Below are positions 8,408 through 18,396 of a DNA stretch of 64,000 bases, piece after piece (the first letter of the stretch is position 1; the number at the start of each line of letters is the position of its first letter). A program made the translations under genes and the position numbers. The stretch spans positions 186,001 through 250,000 of the forward strand of contig JAQWNP010000016.1 in the NCBI GenBank assembly GCA_029268515.1, read 5' to 3'. Origin of the DNA: Phycisphaerales bacterium. Its GTDB lineage: Bacteria > Planctomycetota > Phycisphaerae > Phycisphaerales > SM1A02. The notes beneath the pieces were generated by a model. That model saw only the letters and a list, made by a program, of their open reading frames with translations, ran no database searches and was not told the origin of the DNA.

Positions 8408-9438
8408 TAAGAAATAGCCTCACGAGAATCAGATTCAAATGTAATGTCTAGTCCGATGTCGAGCCAGGAAGCGCTATGTGTAATTGATCCAGTCGAAATT
8501 CGATCGACACCACTCTCTGCAAGTGCTGCGACATTAGCCAATGTGACATTACCCGTTGCCTCTAAGAGCAAACGACTCTTTGCTTTATCTCGCAAGGCAA
8601 CACACCGAGCCAAGAGATCAGCTGGCATATTGTCCATCAACGCGATATCCACTAGCGCGTCATCAACATTGAGCAGCGACTGAAACTGATCAATTGTGTC
8701 AACTTCAACCGCAACAAATTTCAACGGCCTGAGCGCGCGAGCTCGACGAGATGCCTCTGCTACACGATGCGCCAAATCGACATTCTTAACCCCTGCAAGA
8801 TGGTTGTCCTTAAACATGGCTGCATCAGCGAGGCTCATGCGATGCGGCTCACCACCGCCACAAATCACCGCGTATTTCTGCCATGCGCGCAAACCTGGAA
8901 TCGTCTTACGCGTGCCACAAATCACCGCCTTGGTATGCGATACTGCTGCAACAAATTGGGCGGTGAGCGTCGCAACACCACAGCTAAGACAGAGTAAGTT
9001 CAACAAGCTTCTCTCAAGCTCAAGAGCAATTTGACTCGAGCCCGTAACCGATGCAATCGCTTGCCCAGCGGCAACGCGATCTCCATCAGCGACGATTGGC
9101 GTCATTGAAAGTTCCTTGGCCCAGGGCGTCTCTCTTAGACCGCTGGCCAATGGCCCCAATCCTGCGATGACCCCTGGTTTTCGCGTCATCATTTGAGCTG
9201 ACAACACCTCTGAAGCACCAACCATGCTACGAGTGGTCACGTCACCTAAGTGAATTTCATCTTCCGCCAAGGTACGAATCAGTAGCTCGCTTGCGACAAG
9301 AGGCGGCATCAACGTCGTGGCAGCATTCTCGATAGAAGCACAAAGGCCCCTATCTACAGCACTTGTTGAAGTGGAATCATGATGTCTGCTTGCATCTGAC
9401 ATTGATTGCAGCCTATCGTCTCGTATCCAGCCCGTCAT
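8407..9438 (-). CDS. nadC: Nicotinate-nucleotide pyrophosphorylase (carboxylating)
   Basis: 343 aa. It converts quinolinate and PRPP to nicotinate mononucleotide in de novo NAD synthesis. The family signature GTRKTIPGLRAWQKYAV, then GGGEPHRMSL and FKDNHL, is intact, as is the later VAVEVDTIDQ strand. The C-terminal GVDRISTGSITHS phosphate loop is present. At 343 aa it is about 50-60 residues longer than usual. The first ~40 residues look unstructured, so the start may be the internal Met at 9402 or one near MPPLVASELL. nadA and nadB are not in this window. The divergent HIT gene starts only tens of bases away, so the promoters must overlap the coding ends. Confidence 0.93.
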   Translation of the reverse strand: MTGWIRDDRLQSMSDASRHHDSTSTSAVDRGLCASIENAATTLMPPLVASELLIRTLAEDEIHLGDVTTRSMVGASEVLSAQMMTRKPGVIAGLGPLASGLRETPWAKELSMTPIVADGDRVAAGQAIASVTGSSQIALELERSLLNLLCLSCGVATLTAQFVAAVSHTKAVICGTRKTIPGLRAWQKYAVICGGGEPHRMSLADAAMFKDNHLAGVKNVDLAHRVAEASRRARALRPLKFVAVEVDTIDQFQSLLNVDDALVDIALMDNMPADLLARCVALRDKAKSRLLLEATGNVTLANVAALAESGVDRISTGSITHSASWLDIGLDITFESDSREAIS

Positions 9439-9472
9439 TAAGAAGCCCGAGATGATCTACCTGAGTACACAA

Positions 9473-9892
9473 ATGACTCATCATGAACCAACCATTTTCG
9501 ACAAGATAATCAGCGGTGAAATACCCTGCCACCGCGTTTATGAGGATGACCTTGTACTCGCATTTCTGGATATCAACCCCCTGTCTCCAGGACATTTGTT
9601 GGTTATTCCAAAAGAACGCGCGGCACAACTCCATTTACTGAGCGATGAAGCAGCCGCAGCACTCGGCCGCGTGCTTCCTCGCCTGTGCCGAGCCGTAAGA
9701 GAAGCAACCGATATTGAAGCCTACAACGTCTTACAAAACAATGGCGATAGCGCAAACCAAGCCGTGTTCCATGTTCACTTTCATATTATTCCCAAGATAC
9801 CCGACGGCCAAGGTCTCAATATGAATTGGTCAACTCATCCATTCGACAACGGCCAAACGCTCGCCAAGGCCATTGCCGAAAAGATTCGCTAA
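9473..9892 (+). CDS. HIT-family nucleotide hydrolase/transferase
   Basis: About 139 aa from the ATG at 9473; an in-frame ATG at 9452 would add seven residues. The N-terminus TIFDKIISGEIPCHRVY is the usual HinT-like opening. The histidine triad HVHFHIIP is complete near the C-terminus, with the conserved NNGDSANQAVFHVH before it. HIT enzymes cleave AMP-linked substrates such as phosphoramidates or dinucleoside polyphosphates in the cytoplasm. The gene is divergent from nadC and convergent with ppdK, so it is probably monocistronic. The exact substrate cannot be read from sequence. Confidence 0.92.
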   Translation: MTHHEPTIFDKIISGEIPCHRVYEDDLVLAFLDINPLSPGHLLVIPKERAAQLHLLSDEAAAALGRVLPRLCRAVREATDIEAYNVLQNNGDSANQAVFHVHFHIIPKIPDGQGLNMNWSTHPFDNGQTLAKAIAEKIR

Positions 9893-9922
9893 CAAAGGTC
9901 GTACCTCAGGGCACTCCGCGAT

Positions 9923-12634
9923 CTACGACTGCTCCAAAGTTGACTGAGCTGCCACTAACCGAGCAATCGGCACACGGAATGGTGAACAACTCACATAATC
10001 AAGACCGACCTCGTCAAAGAAGCGAATAGAAGCGGGATCACCGCCGTGCTCACCACAAACACCGAGCTTCATGTTTGGGTGCACTGCTCTACCACGCAAG
10101 ACAGCTTCACTGACCAACTGACCCACACCAGGAACATCAATTGACTGGAAAGGATCTCTCTCAAGCAGTCCACGCTCAATATAGTCTGGCAAGAAGGTGC
10201 CTACATCATCACGACTAAAACCATAGGTCAACTGCGTGAGATCATTGGTCCCAAAACTAAAGAAATCTGCATGCTGAGCAACATCTCCAGCGGTCAAGGC
10301 CGCACGCGGAATCTCAATCATGGTCCCGATAGGAATGTCTAGTTTGCCTGTGAACTTCTTGGCTTTCTTAACCCGAACAATGACTTCCTCAACCTGGCTA
10401 CGCAAGACGGCTAATTCTTGCTCCATACCAACCAGTGGAATCATAATTTCAGGAAGGGCTGCAATGCGTTTCTTCTTACATGCAATCATGGCCTCCACGA
10501 TCGCAGTCACTTGCATCTCCAAAATTTCTGGATACGTGACCACCAGACGGCAACCCCGATGTCCCAACATTGGATTGAATTCATGGAGCTCAGTGATGCG
10601 CTCTCTTAAGCGAGCAAGCGATATTCCCATTGTTTTGGCGAGTGCTTTTTGCGTGGCCTCTTCACGAGGCAAGAACTCATGCAATGGAGGATCGAGCAAG
10701 CGGATCGTCACCGGCAACCCCTTCATCGCTGTAAAGATGCCCACGAAGTCGCGTCGCTGAAAAGGCAACAACTTCTTAAGCGCGCGGCGCCGAGCTGGCT
10801 CTTCTTCAACCATAATCATTTCGCGCATCGCTTTAATACGGTCGCCCTCGAAGAACATGTGCTCCGTACGACATAGCCCGATCCCCTGTGCCCCAAAATC
10901 GCGAGCGCGTTTTGCGTCGGCAGGCGTATCAGCGTTGGTTCTCACCTTCAAGCGGCGGACATCATCAGACCAACGCATGATGGTAGAAAAATCACCGGAA
11001 AGCTGTGGCAAGCGTGTTGCTACCTCACCATCCATTACCTCACCCGTTGATCCATCGATAGAGAGAACCGATTTATGATTGTAGTTTTTTCCATCAATTT
11101 TTAAGATCCGGGCTTTCTCATTAATTCGAAGTGAACCAGCACCCGCCACACAACATTTTCCCCAGCCACGTGCAACGACGGCTGCATGAGAAGTCATACC
11201 ACCAGTTGAGGTGAGAATACCTGCTGCATGGTGCATGCCATCGACATCTTCAGGTGATGTTTCATTGCGCACAAGCAATACGGATTCACCAGCCTGTGTG
11301 CGAGCCACCGCTTCTTCAGCGGTAAACGCAAGCATGCCAGTTGAGGCACCCGGCGATGCTGGCAAACCAGTCGCAAGGACCTTGGCTTTTTTCTTTGCCT
11401 CCGGCGCAAAGCTCGGGAGTAGCAATTGAGTGATGTCATCTGGAGCGATACGGCCCAGTGCTTCAGCTCGTGTAATTCGTTTCTCTCGAACCATATCAAC
11501 AGCGATTTTCAGTGACGCGGCACCCGTTCGCTTGCCATTTCGCGTTTGCAGCATGAACAGTCGTTCACGCTCAATCGTGAATTCAATGTCCTGCATATCG
11601 TGGTAATGATCTTCGAGGATCTTTTTGATCTCCATCAGCTGATTGAAGGCCTTTCGGTTCCAGTCCTTCATCTCTTTCAGGGGCTTTGGAGTACGAATAC
11701 CCGCGACAACATCTTCCCCCTGAGCATTGATGAGAAACTCACCAAAGAACTTATTCTCACCTGTAGAGGGATCTCGTGTAAATCCAACCCCCGTACCAGA
11801 GTCATCACCCATATTGCCAAAGACCATGACCTGCACGTTGACAGCCGTACCAACTAAACCCGTAATCTCATTGATCTGCCGGTAACGAATGGCTCGCTTA
11901 GAGTTCCAAGACTTAAAGACCGCTTCGATTGACAAAGCCAGTTGTTTGTATGGATCTTGAGGAAAAGATTTTCCAACTTGGGATCGATAAACCTTTTTAT
12001 AAGACTCACATAAAGACTGCATGCCCTTTATAGGCACGTCAGCATCAACTTGGGTCTTGTAACGTTTTTTGATCTTCGCAAATTCAGCTTCAAAGCGGTG
12101 ATGGTCTACATCCATCACAACATCACCAAACATATTGATGAGTCGACGGAAAGCATCTAATGCAAACCGCTCATTTTCGGTTACTTTGGCGAGACCTTTG
12201 ACAGCCTTATCATTTAAGCCAAGATTGAGCACCGTATCCATCATGCCAGGCATTGAAACTGCAGCACCACTCCGCACTGAAACCAACAACGGATTAGACG
12301 AATCTCCGAAACGTTTGCCGGTCTCTTTCTCCAAGCGACCAATTTGACTGCGCACCTCATCCATAAGTCCGGGCGGCAACTTACCTCCAGCTTTGTCAAA
12401 AGCGGCGCAGGTCTCAGTGGTAATTGTGAAACCAGGCGGCACTGGTAAACCAATAGTGGTCATCTCAGCCAGATTCGCACCTTTTCCACCAAGCAGTTGT
12501 TTATCACTGCCACGGCCATCAGTGCGCCGGGGGCCAAAGGCATAGGTCATGCTGCCAGATCGACGCGATGAACGTTTCTGAACTGTCTTTTTCTTTCGGA
12601 CTGTTGACTTCCGTCTTTTCACCGTGGTGGGCAT
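9923..12634 (-). CDS. ppdK: Pyruvate, phosphate dikinase
   Basis: 903 aa from the ATG at 12634, which has AGGAG 11 bases upstream; an in-frame ATG at 12697 has no visible ribosome-binding site. The enzyme interconverts pyruvate + ATP + Pi and PEP + AMP + PPi. The N-terminal ATP-grasp domain has GGKGANLAEM and VSVRSGA. The central swivelling domain carries the phosphorylated histidine in GGMTSHAAVVAR. The C-terminal PEP/pyruvate barrel ends with CGEHGGDPASI. The first ~30 residues are unusually Lys/Arg rich (VKRRKSTVRKKKTVQKRSSR) and are absent from typical PPDKs. Convergent with the HIT gene, 30 bp apart. Confidence 0.96.
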   Translation of the reverse strand: MPTTVKRRKSTVRKKKTVQKRSSRRSGSMTYAFGPRRTDGRGSDKQLLGGKGANLAEMTTIGLPVPPGFTITTETCAAFDKAGGKLPPGLMDEVRSQIGRLEKETGKRFGDSSNPLLVSVRSGAAVSMPGMMDTVLNLGLNDKAVKGLAKVTENERFALDAFRRLINMFGDVVMDVDHHRFEAEFAKIKKRYKTQVDADVPIKGMQSLCESYKKVYRSQVGKSFPQDPYKQLALSIEAVFKSWNSKRAIRYRQINEITGLVGTAVNVQVMVFGNMGDDSGTGVGFTRDPSTGENKFFGEFLINAQGEDVVAGIRTPKPLKEMKDWNRKAFNQLMEIKKILEDHYHDMQDIEFTIERERLFMLQTRNGKRTGAASLKIAVDMVREKRITRAEALGRIAPDDITQLLLPSFAPEAKKKAKVLATGLPASPGASTGMLAFTAEEAVARTQAGESVLLVRNETSPEDVDGMHHAAGILTSTGGMTSHAAVVARGWGKCCVAGAGSLRINEKARILKIDGKNYNHKSVLSIDGSTGEVMDGEVATRLPQLSGDFSTIMRWSDDVRRLKVRTNADTPADAKRARDFGAQGIGLCRTEHMFFEGDRIKAMREMIMVEEEPARRRALKKLLPFQRRDFVGIFTAMKGLPVTIRLLDPPLHEFLPREEATQKALAKTMGISLARLRERITELHEFNPMLGHRGCRLVVTYPEILEMQVTAIVEAMIACKKKRIAALPEIMIPLVGMEQELAVLRSQVEEVIVRVKKAKKFTGKLDIPIGTMIEIPRAALTAGDVAQHADFFSFGTNDLTQLTYGFSRDDVGTFLPDYIERGLLERDPFQSIDVPGVGQLVSEAVLRGRAVHPNMKLGVCGEHGGDPASIRFFDEVGLDYVSCSPFRVPIARLVAAQSTLEQS

Positions 12635-12856
12635 CTCGATTGAGGCTCCTGTAAAGGGGCTAAAAGTGTGAGTCCTGGGCGGACTCGGTCCATTCATAAA
12701 GGGTCAAATTTCACGCCCCCTCCATCACCCTGCCTAGCTACCTAAACAATTTGAGTGGACGGGGCTGGCAGTGTAGCAGGGTGGCAACACCTCCAAACAA
12801 AGACGCATCCCAGCTCTCGATTCGGGATTCCATGATTGGGGGCGTATGATAGAACG

Positions 12857-14356
12857 ATGCGCCTCTCGGCAAACAAGCTCTCCTGGCAATGTGATCCCAA
12901 GACACTCATTGCCGCATGGCCAGAATACTGGCCACTGGCCTTGGCAAATTTTGCTCACAGAGATTGTGTGGACGCTCATGCAGACGCACACCGTCAGCAT
13001 TCATCATCCAAAGTAACAGTGATCGCCCGACCCCAAGGCCGCTATTGCTGCATGCCAGATCACAAGACCACATCCTGCCCACTTTGGAGCAGCTATGACG
13101 ATAGTCAACCTCCATTTCAGCCCAATGATCTCACTGGCCAGCCTCTCGACGACCTTGATCTTCTCCTGAGCTGGACTGCGGTACCTCCCATAAATGATCC
13201 TCAGACCTCACCGTTCCTTGGTGGCTGGATCGCATCAATCGGCTACGAACTGTGCAGCCAACTTGAGCCAACGGTGACACCAAGGCCCATAAGTCCAGAC
13301 AGGGCTCATTGGCCATTGTTGGAAATGCTCTGGTGCCCAACAGCATTCGTCCATGATGCCGACCGTGACCAATGGTGGGCCGTTGGCCACTGGACTGAAT
13401 CAGAATTAGAAACACTGATGAACGCAATGGCGCTCGGTGAAAATGTCGGCGAACAGTCAATCCAGTGTGTTTCAACCAACGCCCTGATTTCAGAGAACGC
13501 CTATGTTGAGAAAATCGACGACGTACTCGACTACATCGCTGCAGGCGATGTCTTTCAAGTCAATCTGACCCAGCAGTTCGAAACAACTGTGACAGGTAGC
13601 CCCCGCCAACTTGCCACGCGCGTTGCCTGCGAGCCTCAAGCACATTTTGGTGCCTATCTTGAGCTGGGAGCACAAGATGGCGACACGAATGCAAGACGAT
13701 GGCTGGCATCTCTTAGCCCAGAGCTTTTCTTGTCATTCAATCCTCAGACAAGAGAAGTAAAAACGCGTCCCATCAAAGGCACATTAGCTGCCAACCAACC
13801 TGCTCAGACACTACTTGATTCTGAAAAAGACAAAGCTGAACTCCATATGATCATTGATCTGATGCGCAACGATCTAGGTCGTGTTTGTACCTTTGGCTCC
13901 ATCACTGTCTCCCGTGATCGATGGATTGAGACGTATCCGACAGTCCATCATGCCATTGGTGAAGTCACCGGAGTCCTGAAACAAGGGGTTCAACCTGGCT
14001 CACTGCTCAAAGCAACCTTTCCTCCAGGCTCAGTCACCGGCGCGCCCAAGGTTCGAGCGATGCAGATTATTCGAGATCTTGAGCCACAACCGCGCGGTCC
14101 GTATTGTGGCGCTATCGGCCTTTTCGGAAACGATGGCTCCATCGAATTGAACGTCTCGATCAGAACGCTTTGGGCGTACGATGAGTCGAATACACTGGGC
14201 AATCCAATTCAGGCGAAGATGTACTATGGCGCTGGCGGTGGCATCGTGGCAGATTCCAATCCACAAGCTGAATACAAAGAGAGCTTGCAGAAGATGGCTG
14301 TGGTCGAAGATCTACTGACCCTTCCTACACCTCAAACCAACCCCGTTACCGTTTAG
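12857..14356 (+). CDS. pabB: Aminodeoxychorismate synthase component I (anthranilate synthase I family)
   Basis: 499 aa from the ATG at 12857; a TTG at 12836 is an alternative. The chorismate-binding domain is intact: KTRPIKGTLAANQ, the catalytic glutamate region DKAELHMIIDLMRNDLGR, VTGAPKVRAM, GPYCGAIG and GGGIVADSNPQAEYKES. The motif PIKGT (Lys where TrpE normally has Thr in PIAGT) and GAPK favour PabB over TrpE. It aminates chorismate to 4-amino-4-deoxychorismate for folate, using ammonia from a PabA partner that is not in this window. It is divergent from ppdK across ~220 bp. Confidence 0.9.
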   Translation: MRLSANKLSWQCDPKTLIAAWPEYWPLALANFAHRDCVDAHADAHRQHSSSKVTVIARPQGRYCCMPDHKTTSCPLWSSYDDSQPPFQPNDLTGQPLDDLDLLLSWTAVPPINDPQTSPFLGGWIASIGYELCSQLEPTVTPRPISPDRAHWPLLEMLWCPTAFVHDADRDQWWAVGHWTESELETLMNAMALGENVGEQSIQCVSTNALISENAYVEKIDDVLDYIAAGDVFQVNLTQQFETTVTGSPRQLATRVACEPQAHFGAYLELGAQDGDTNARRWLASLSPELFLSFNPQTREVKTRPIKGTLAANQPAQTLLDSEKDKAELHMIIDLMRNDLGRVCTFGSITVSRDRWIETYPTVHHAIGEVTGVLKQGVQPGSLLKATFPPGSVTGAPKVRAMQIIRDLEPQPRGPYCGAIGLFGNDGSIELNVSIRTLWAYDESNTLGNPIQAKMYYGAGGGIVADSNPQAEYKESLQKMAVVEDLLTLPTPQTNPVTV

Positions 14357-14374
14357 ATTTTCAACGCCCGATCA

Positions 14375-15392
14375 TCATGCAATCAAACGTTCACGATGAC
14401 GTTGAAGTTGAGCTCGTTGCTGCACCGCGATGTAGCGGCATATTTGATCGACTACAAATGAACGGTGCGAGGGATTGAACGTGAATTCAAACGTGAATCC
14501 TGCATAGGTGTGGCGATCTGCCTCCATATGCGTATGCACGAGCTTACTAGTCGCACAAATCGGCGTACTCAATTCTGGTGGCAATGAAAAACGTAGCCAG
14601 AATAATTTGCGGGTGTGCAGATGGCTTGAATCATCACTTGAGATATGCATTCCCAAACCGCCACCACCAATATTGACCAATCGACCAGCAAAGCGGGGCC
14701 CAACATCGGGCATGACTTCATCTGGACCAAACGGCAATTCAATGCGAGGACGCGGCACGACTGACGATCGCCGCTGCTCTGCCTCAAATTCAATCTCATT
14801 TGCACGCTCGGCCAACATGACCGATTTGGGATCCAAAAGCGGCCATATCTCTACCTCTGGAAGAACCAATGCTGCTGTTTCCACACGATAGAAGTTACGT
14901 CGCTGGCAGCGCTCAACTGCAGCAGGAAGCTTGAGCTTTAGTGCTGGAATAGTGCGGCTACTGTTAATTGCATGTTTTACATTTCCAATGTTCACTGTCG
15001 AGAACATCCAACGATTTTGTCCAATGGCCATAATTCCAATTAACTCGACGCCTTCATCAATTTGAAGCTCCTGCCCCAGTGCCATGGGCCGCTCTACAAT
15101 CATCGCGTCACCATCAAGGTGCATCAGGCGTGAACGCCAAATAAGATCCCCACCCTTTTCCGTTCCATCGCGATCGCTTGCAATAGCAAGTTCGATCGAG
15201 CCATTGCGGTCATTGATCTGTTGTAGGCTTCGACGCCATCCGGTGGTTCTGGATCGATTCGCAGGCACGATTGGGCTCCCGTTTTTGAATGTCCTCTGGG
15301 ACAAGACTTTGGATCGTTGGTGGTGTTGACACATAGGCCAGCGCGAGTGGAACACCCGCCACCTGACCTATTGGGACCATCGACGGGTCCAT
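14375..15392 (-). pseudogene. PilZ/YcgR-like c-di-GMP-binding protein, frameshifted N-terminus
   Basis: An open frame of 326 codons runs from a GTG at 15355 to 14375. Its C-terminal half is PilZ-like: QRRNFYRVE supplies the RxxxR signature and VNIGGGGLGM stands in for [D/N]xSxxG. The N-terminal half resembles the YcgR-N flagellar brake domain. The better start is an ATG at 15392 with AAGG six bases upstream, in another frame that reads MDPSMVPIGQVAGVPLALAY and stops near 15210. Removing one T from the T5 run at 15282-15286 joins the frames into ~338 aa. It could be a sequencing error, a real lesion or slippage. The role would be coupling c-di-GMP to motility. Confidence 0.65.
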
Positions 15393-15445
15393 AGGGGGCC
15401 TTAAGTCGAATCCTGTAAGTTTGTTGCAGCTATTTTGAGAGGCGA

Positions 15446-16147
15446 TCAGATGGCCTTAAAGACCAATAATCCCGCATTTGAGAGCCATTGAGGCCGTTCA
15501 AATCCCGCCTGACTGGCCACTAATTCCAGTGCACCCATGGTCCATAAGCGAAAGCAGGGTTCGCCGGGCAGAACGCCAGGTTCTTCCTCGTTGACTGCCT
15601 CCCCAGTGCGGATGGCAAAAACAAGATCTCCGTGAGCCCAAGCCAGCTGAAGGTGGCCATCCTCGCTGACTCCATCCTGCCATCGTCCCTCGGTCAGTTC
15701 ACTGAGTAGGTCCTGAGGAATATCATCAATAATGATGGCCCCACCAGGCTTCAATTGGGCTCGCCATTGCCCCAATAAGTTAGCCGCTTCTAATGGATCC
15801 ACCAAAAGCATAAAAGTGTTACCTAAACAAATGATGGCATCGGCGCGACCAGTCTCATTTGGCAGCGGTTGATGAAAATCAGCACAGATGACCTTGGCCT
15901 TGATTCCCTTAGATTGAAGCAACGAGCAACAAGAATCCACGCTCTGCTGGTCATGGTCGACACCAAGAACTTCATGTCCTTCTGATGCGAGAGGCACAAG
16001 CACCCGCCCCGTTCCACAGCCCTGGTCAATCACTTGCTTTGGCGCTTCACCAAGCCAATCCAACAAACCGTAGATTTGCGCATCAGATCGATCTTGGTCA
16101 TAAACCTCGTCACCGCTCAGAAACCACTGCTCATGCGATTCACTCAC
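15446..16147 (-). CDS. Class I SAM-dependent methyltransferase
   Basis: 233 aa. Motif I of the Rossmann methyltransferase fold is clear (VIDQGCGTGRVLVPLA, with GxGxG), followed by the acidic end of beta-2 (GVDHDQQSV), a beta-3 CADFHQP, and motif IV (DAIICLGNTFMLL). The substrate-binding C-terminal half has no diagnostic features, so the substrate is unknown. Its ATG overlaps the stop of the upstream transglutaminase gene by 4 bp, so the two are probably coupled. The visible pattern would also fit a small-molecule or protein methylase. Confidence 0.88.
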   Translation of the reverse strand: MSESHEQWFLSGDEVYDQDRSDAQIYGLLDWLGEAPKQVIDQGCGTGRVLVPLASEGHEVLGVDHDQQSVDSCCSLLQSKGIKAKVICADFHQPLPNETGRADAIICLGNTFMLLVDPLEAANLLGQWRAQLKPGGAIIIDDIPQDLLSELTEGRWQDGVSEDGHLQLAWAHGDLVFAIRTGEAVNEEEPGVLPGEPCFRLWTMGALELVASQAGFERPQWLSNAGLLVFKAI

Positions 16148-18396
16148 TTGGCTTGCTCCAGTAACGAACGCAACTCTTCAAACTTGGCCTTCGAGTCTTC
16201 TTTTTCTGCTAAAGATAACTGCCCACTCCCAAAGCGAATATCGTAATAACGCAGCGTCAATATTCTTATCAACCCGCCTACCTGTTCTCTATCAACAGCA
16301 ATTTCTTGAGCAAAAAACAGCGGGGATTTCCAAGCGGGTTTCCGAATTCCATTCTTTGCCAGTAACCCAAGCATATCTACATAAAAATGCGCCTCTCGCC
16401 TTAGTTCGCGCCGACGTTGGTAACCATAATTGGCGAGATGCATTGCTTGATCGGCTCGGGAAAAGCGCACCCGAACTTGAATGAAAACGCAAAGTAAAAG
16501 CAACACACTTACAGTAACAATACCGAGCCACACATAACCACCCACGCCATAATGAAATGAACGATTAAAGTACTGCCCCCATTTTGCAATCTGTTCCCAT
16601 GCCCCAGTGATAAAACCCCAAACATCCAAACCAAGATTCCGTGAAATCTGCTCTCGAGCGTTTGAATCAAATTCTAAGACCGAAGTATTCCATGTATTTT
16701 CAAGATCCTCATATAACCATCTCAGACTGTTCGCGATAGAAAGATCGCGAATGTAAAATTCGCTCAATGCGCCTGGAGGAGTGGCGTCCATTGGTGTCCA
16801 TGCCCGTAAACCGGTTCGCACTTCGGTCCAAGCATGCGCATTTTGCGCCAAGACGACGTATTCATTGGCATCATCGTCATAAAGCACACTCAAAAATCCA
16901 GTGACCAACCGAGCCTCAACACCAACTGACTGACAAAGTACTGCCAGGGCTGTTGCAAAGTACTGACAATGGCCCTGTTTTGCGTCAAGAAGAAACCAGC
17001 TAATCGGATCGCCCAGACGACTAATTTCATTCAATGAGAATTGACTACCAATATCTAGCAAATAGCGGTAACGGCCCGAACTCAATTCGCGTAAGAAGAC
17101 GTTGGCAGCTTGCCTTGACCAATTCCAGCGTTCATCGAGTGACGACGGCGACTGACGTGGAATACCTGCAGCATCCATCAGTGAATAAGCCATTGCCTGC
17201 ACACGAGGATCAGGCGTGGAAAGCTCAACCATAGGGAGCGGATCTACGTCGTCAGTAAGTTCTGTCAACAATAAATCGGAAGGCTGCAGCTTCGACAAGA
17301 CCTCGTACTCAACAACCCGCTGCCTTGGTGGAGACAGTGCAATTGTCTGAACTTCAGGCTTATAGTTGACTTCAATTTCATCATCTGCACGGAGCGCGAA
17401 CGGCGCATAGAGAGAAGGCAAGGCCTGCATGCGCAAGCTCAGTAGAAATTTCTGGCGCACATATTCTTCTGGCGCTACGATGGGTGCGAAATATTGAAAT
17501 TTACTGGAATCTACAGCTATTAAATCAGACTGATCCGCTTGTCTAGAAAACCACAATCCATCCTCGTAAACTTCGAATACAGATGCTCTCAATCGAAGCG
17601 GCAATGACATTCGAATCGGTTGATCATGTTCATCACGAAGCTGCAAGCGAAACACACGAGATGCCGAAGGCGTCACACTCAGGTTTCCAAAGAGATCAAT
17701 ATTGTCATTAAACGACGTAACACGACGAGTCGAGGTCATGACACCACTGAGCATTCCGCTTTGAATAACCCTCGGATAAAAGAGGAACACAAAACAACTA
17801 ATAATGAAGCCCAGCACCCCAAGCATGAGAGTCAAGACGAAGAATTGTCTTAGGAGACCGCGAGAATAGACTGGCCTCAGTGGCGGCATGATGACACCAG
17901 CAGGAACTGGGCGTTCCCGATCATGAGTCGCAATATCACGTGCATCAAAGAGCTGATAAAGCATTAACCCCAGAGTCGAAAGTACCGCATAACTGATTAA
18001 GAGAACTGCAAACAACGGCCCCGCCACTAACAAACAACCAACAATCATCAAGACAAAGCTCAAAAGAAGTATCAGGCCATAATTCTGGCTGGTCTTCTCT
18101 TCGTAGAGTTTGATGAGCAGCAGGAACAGAAGAAAACGTCCCAAAATGGGGCGTAAGTCAGCGCTGCCCTGCAGTGATTCTATTAATGCGTAGGCAACAA
18201 CCGGTATCAGTAGTGCTCGAGCAACCCAAACTGGAAGTGTATGCCCCCCCTTCCACTCAGTGATATACCAGCTCACCACTGCGATGGTTCCGGCAATGAT
18301 CAGGAGCAATGGGTTTTCCTGAGCGACACCCTGAGCCACGACACTGATCAGCGCCAGAACAAACACAATAAAAGGAAGTTGGCGGAGTAGCGTCAT
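16144..18396 (-). CDS. TgpA-like transglutaminase membrane protein
   Basis: 750 aa. About six TM helices lie in the first ~200 residues (DUF3488-like). A large periplasmic region holds a transglutaminase-like domain with Cys in QGHCQYFATAL, His in QNAHAWTEV and Asp in TPMDATPPG, so the triad is complete. One TM follows (YVWLGIVTVSVLLLLCVFIQ) with a short cytoplasmic C-terminus (DUF4129-like). The family often sits with a DUF58 protein and a MoxR AAA+ ATPase. Here the DUF58 gene overlaps it by 4 bp, but MoxR is absent. Protein crosslinking or proteolysis at the envelope is possible; the real substrate is unknown. Confidence 0.9.
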   Translation of the reverse strand: MTLLRQLPFIVFVLALISVVAQGVAQENPLLLIIAGTIAVVSWYITEWKGGHTLPVWVARALLIPVVAYALIESLQGSADLRPILGRFLLFLLLIKLYEEKTSQNYGLILLLSFVLMIVGCLLVAGPLFAVLLISYAVLSTLGLMLYQLFDARDIATHDRERPVPAGVIMPPLRPVYSRGLLRQFFVLTLMLGVLGFIISCFVFLFYPRVIQSGMLSGVMTSTRRVTSFNDNIDLFGNLSVTPSASRVFRLQLRDEHDQPIRMSLPLRLRASVFEVYEDGLWFSRQADQSDLIAVDSSKFQYFAPIVAPEEYVRQKFLLSLRMQALPSLYAPFALRADDEIEVNYKPEVQTIALSPPRQRVVEYEVLSKLQPSDLLLTELTDDVDPLPMVELSTPDPRVQAMAYSLMDAAGIPRQSPSSLDERWNWSRQAANVFLRELSSGRYRYLLDIGSQFSLNEISRLGDPISWFLLDAKQGHCQYFATALAVLCQSVGVEARLVTGFLSVLYDDDANEYVVLAQNAHAWTEVRTGLRAWTPMDATPPGALSEFYIRDLSIANSLRWLYEDLENTWNTSVLEFDSNAREQISRNLGLDVWGFITGAWEQIAKWGQYFNRSFHYGVGGYVWLGIVTVSVLLLLCVFIQVRVRFSRADQAMHLANYGYQRRRELRREAHFYVDMLGLLAKNGIRKPAWKSPLFFAQEIAVDREQVGGLIRILTLRYYDIRFGSGQLSLAEKEDSKAKFEELRSLLEQAK

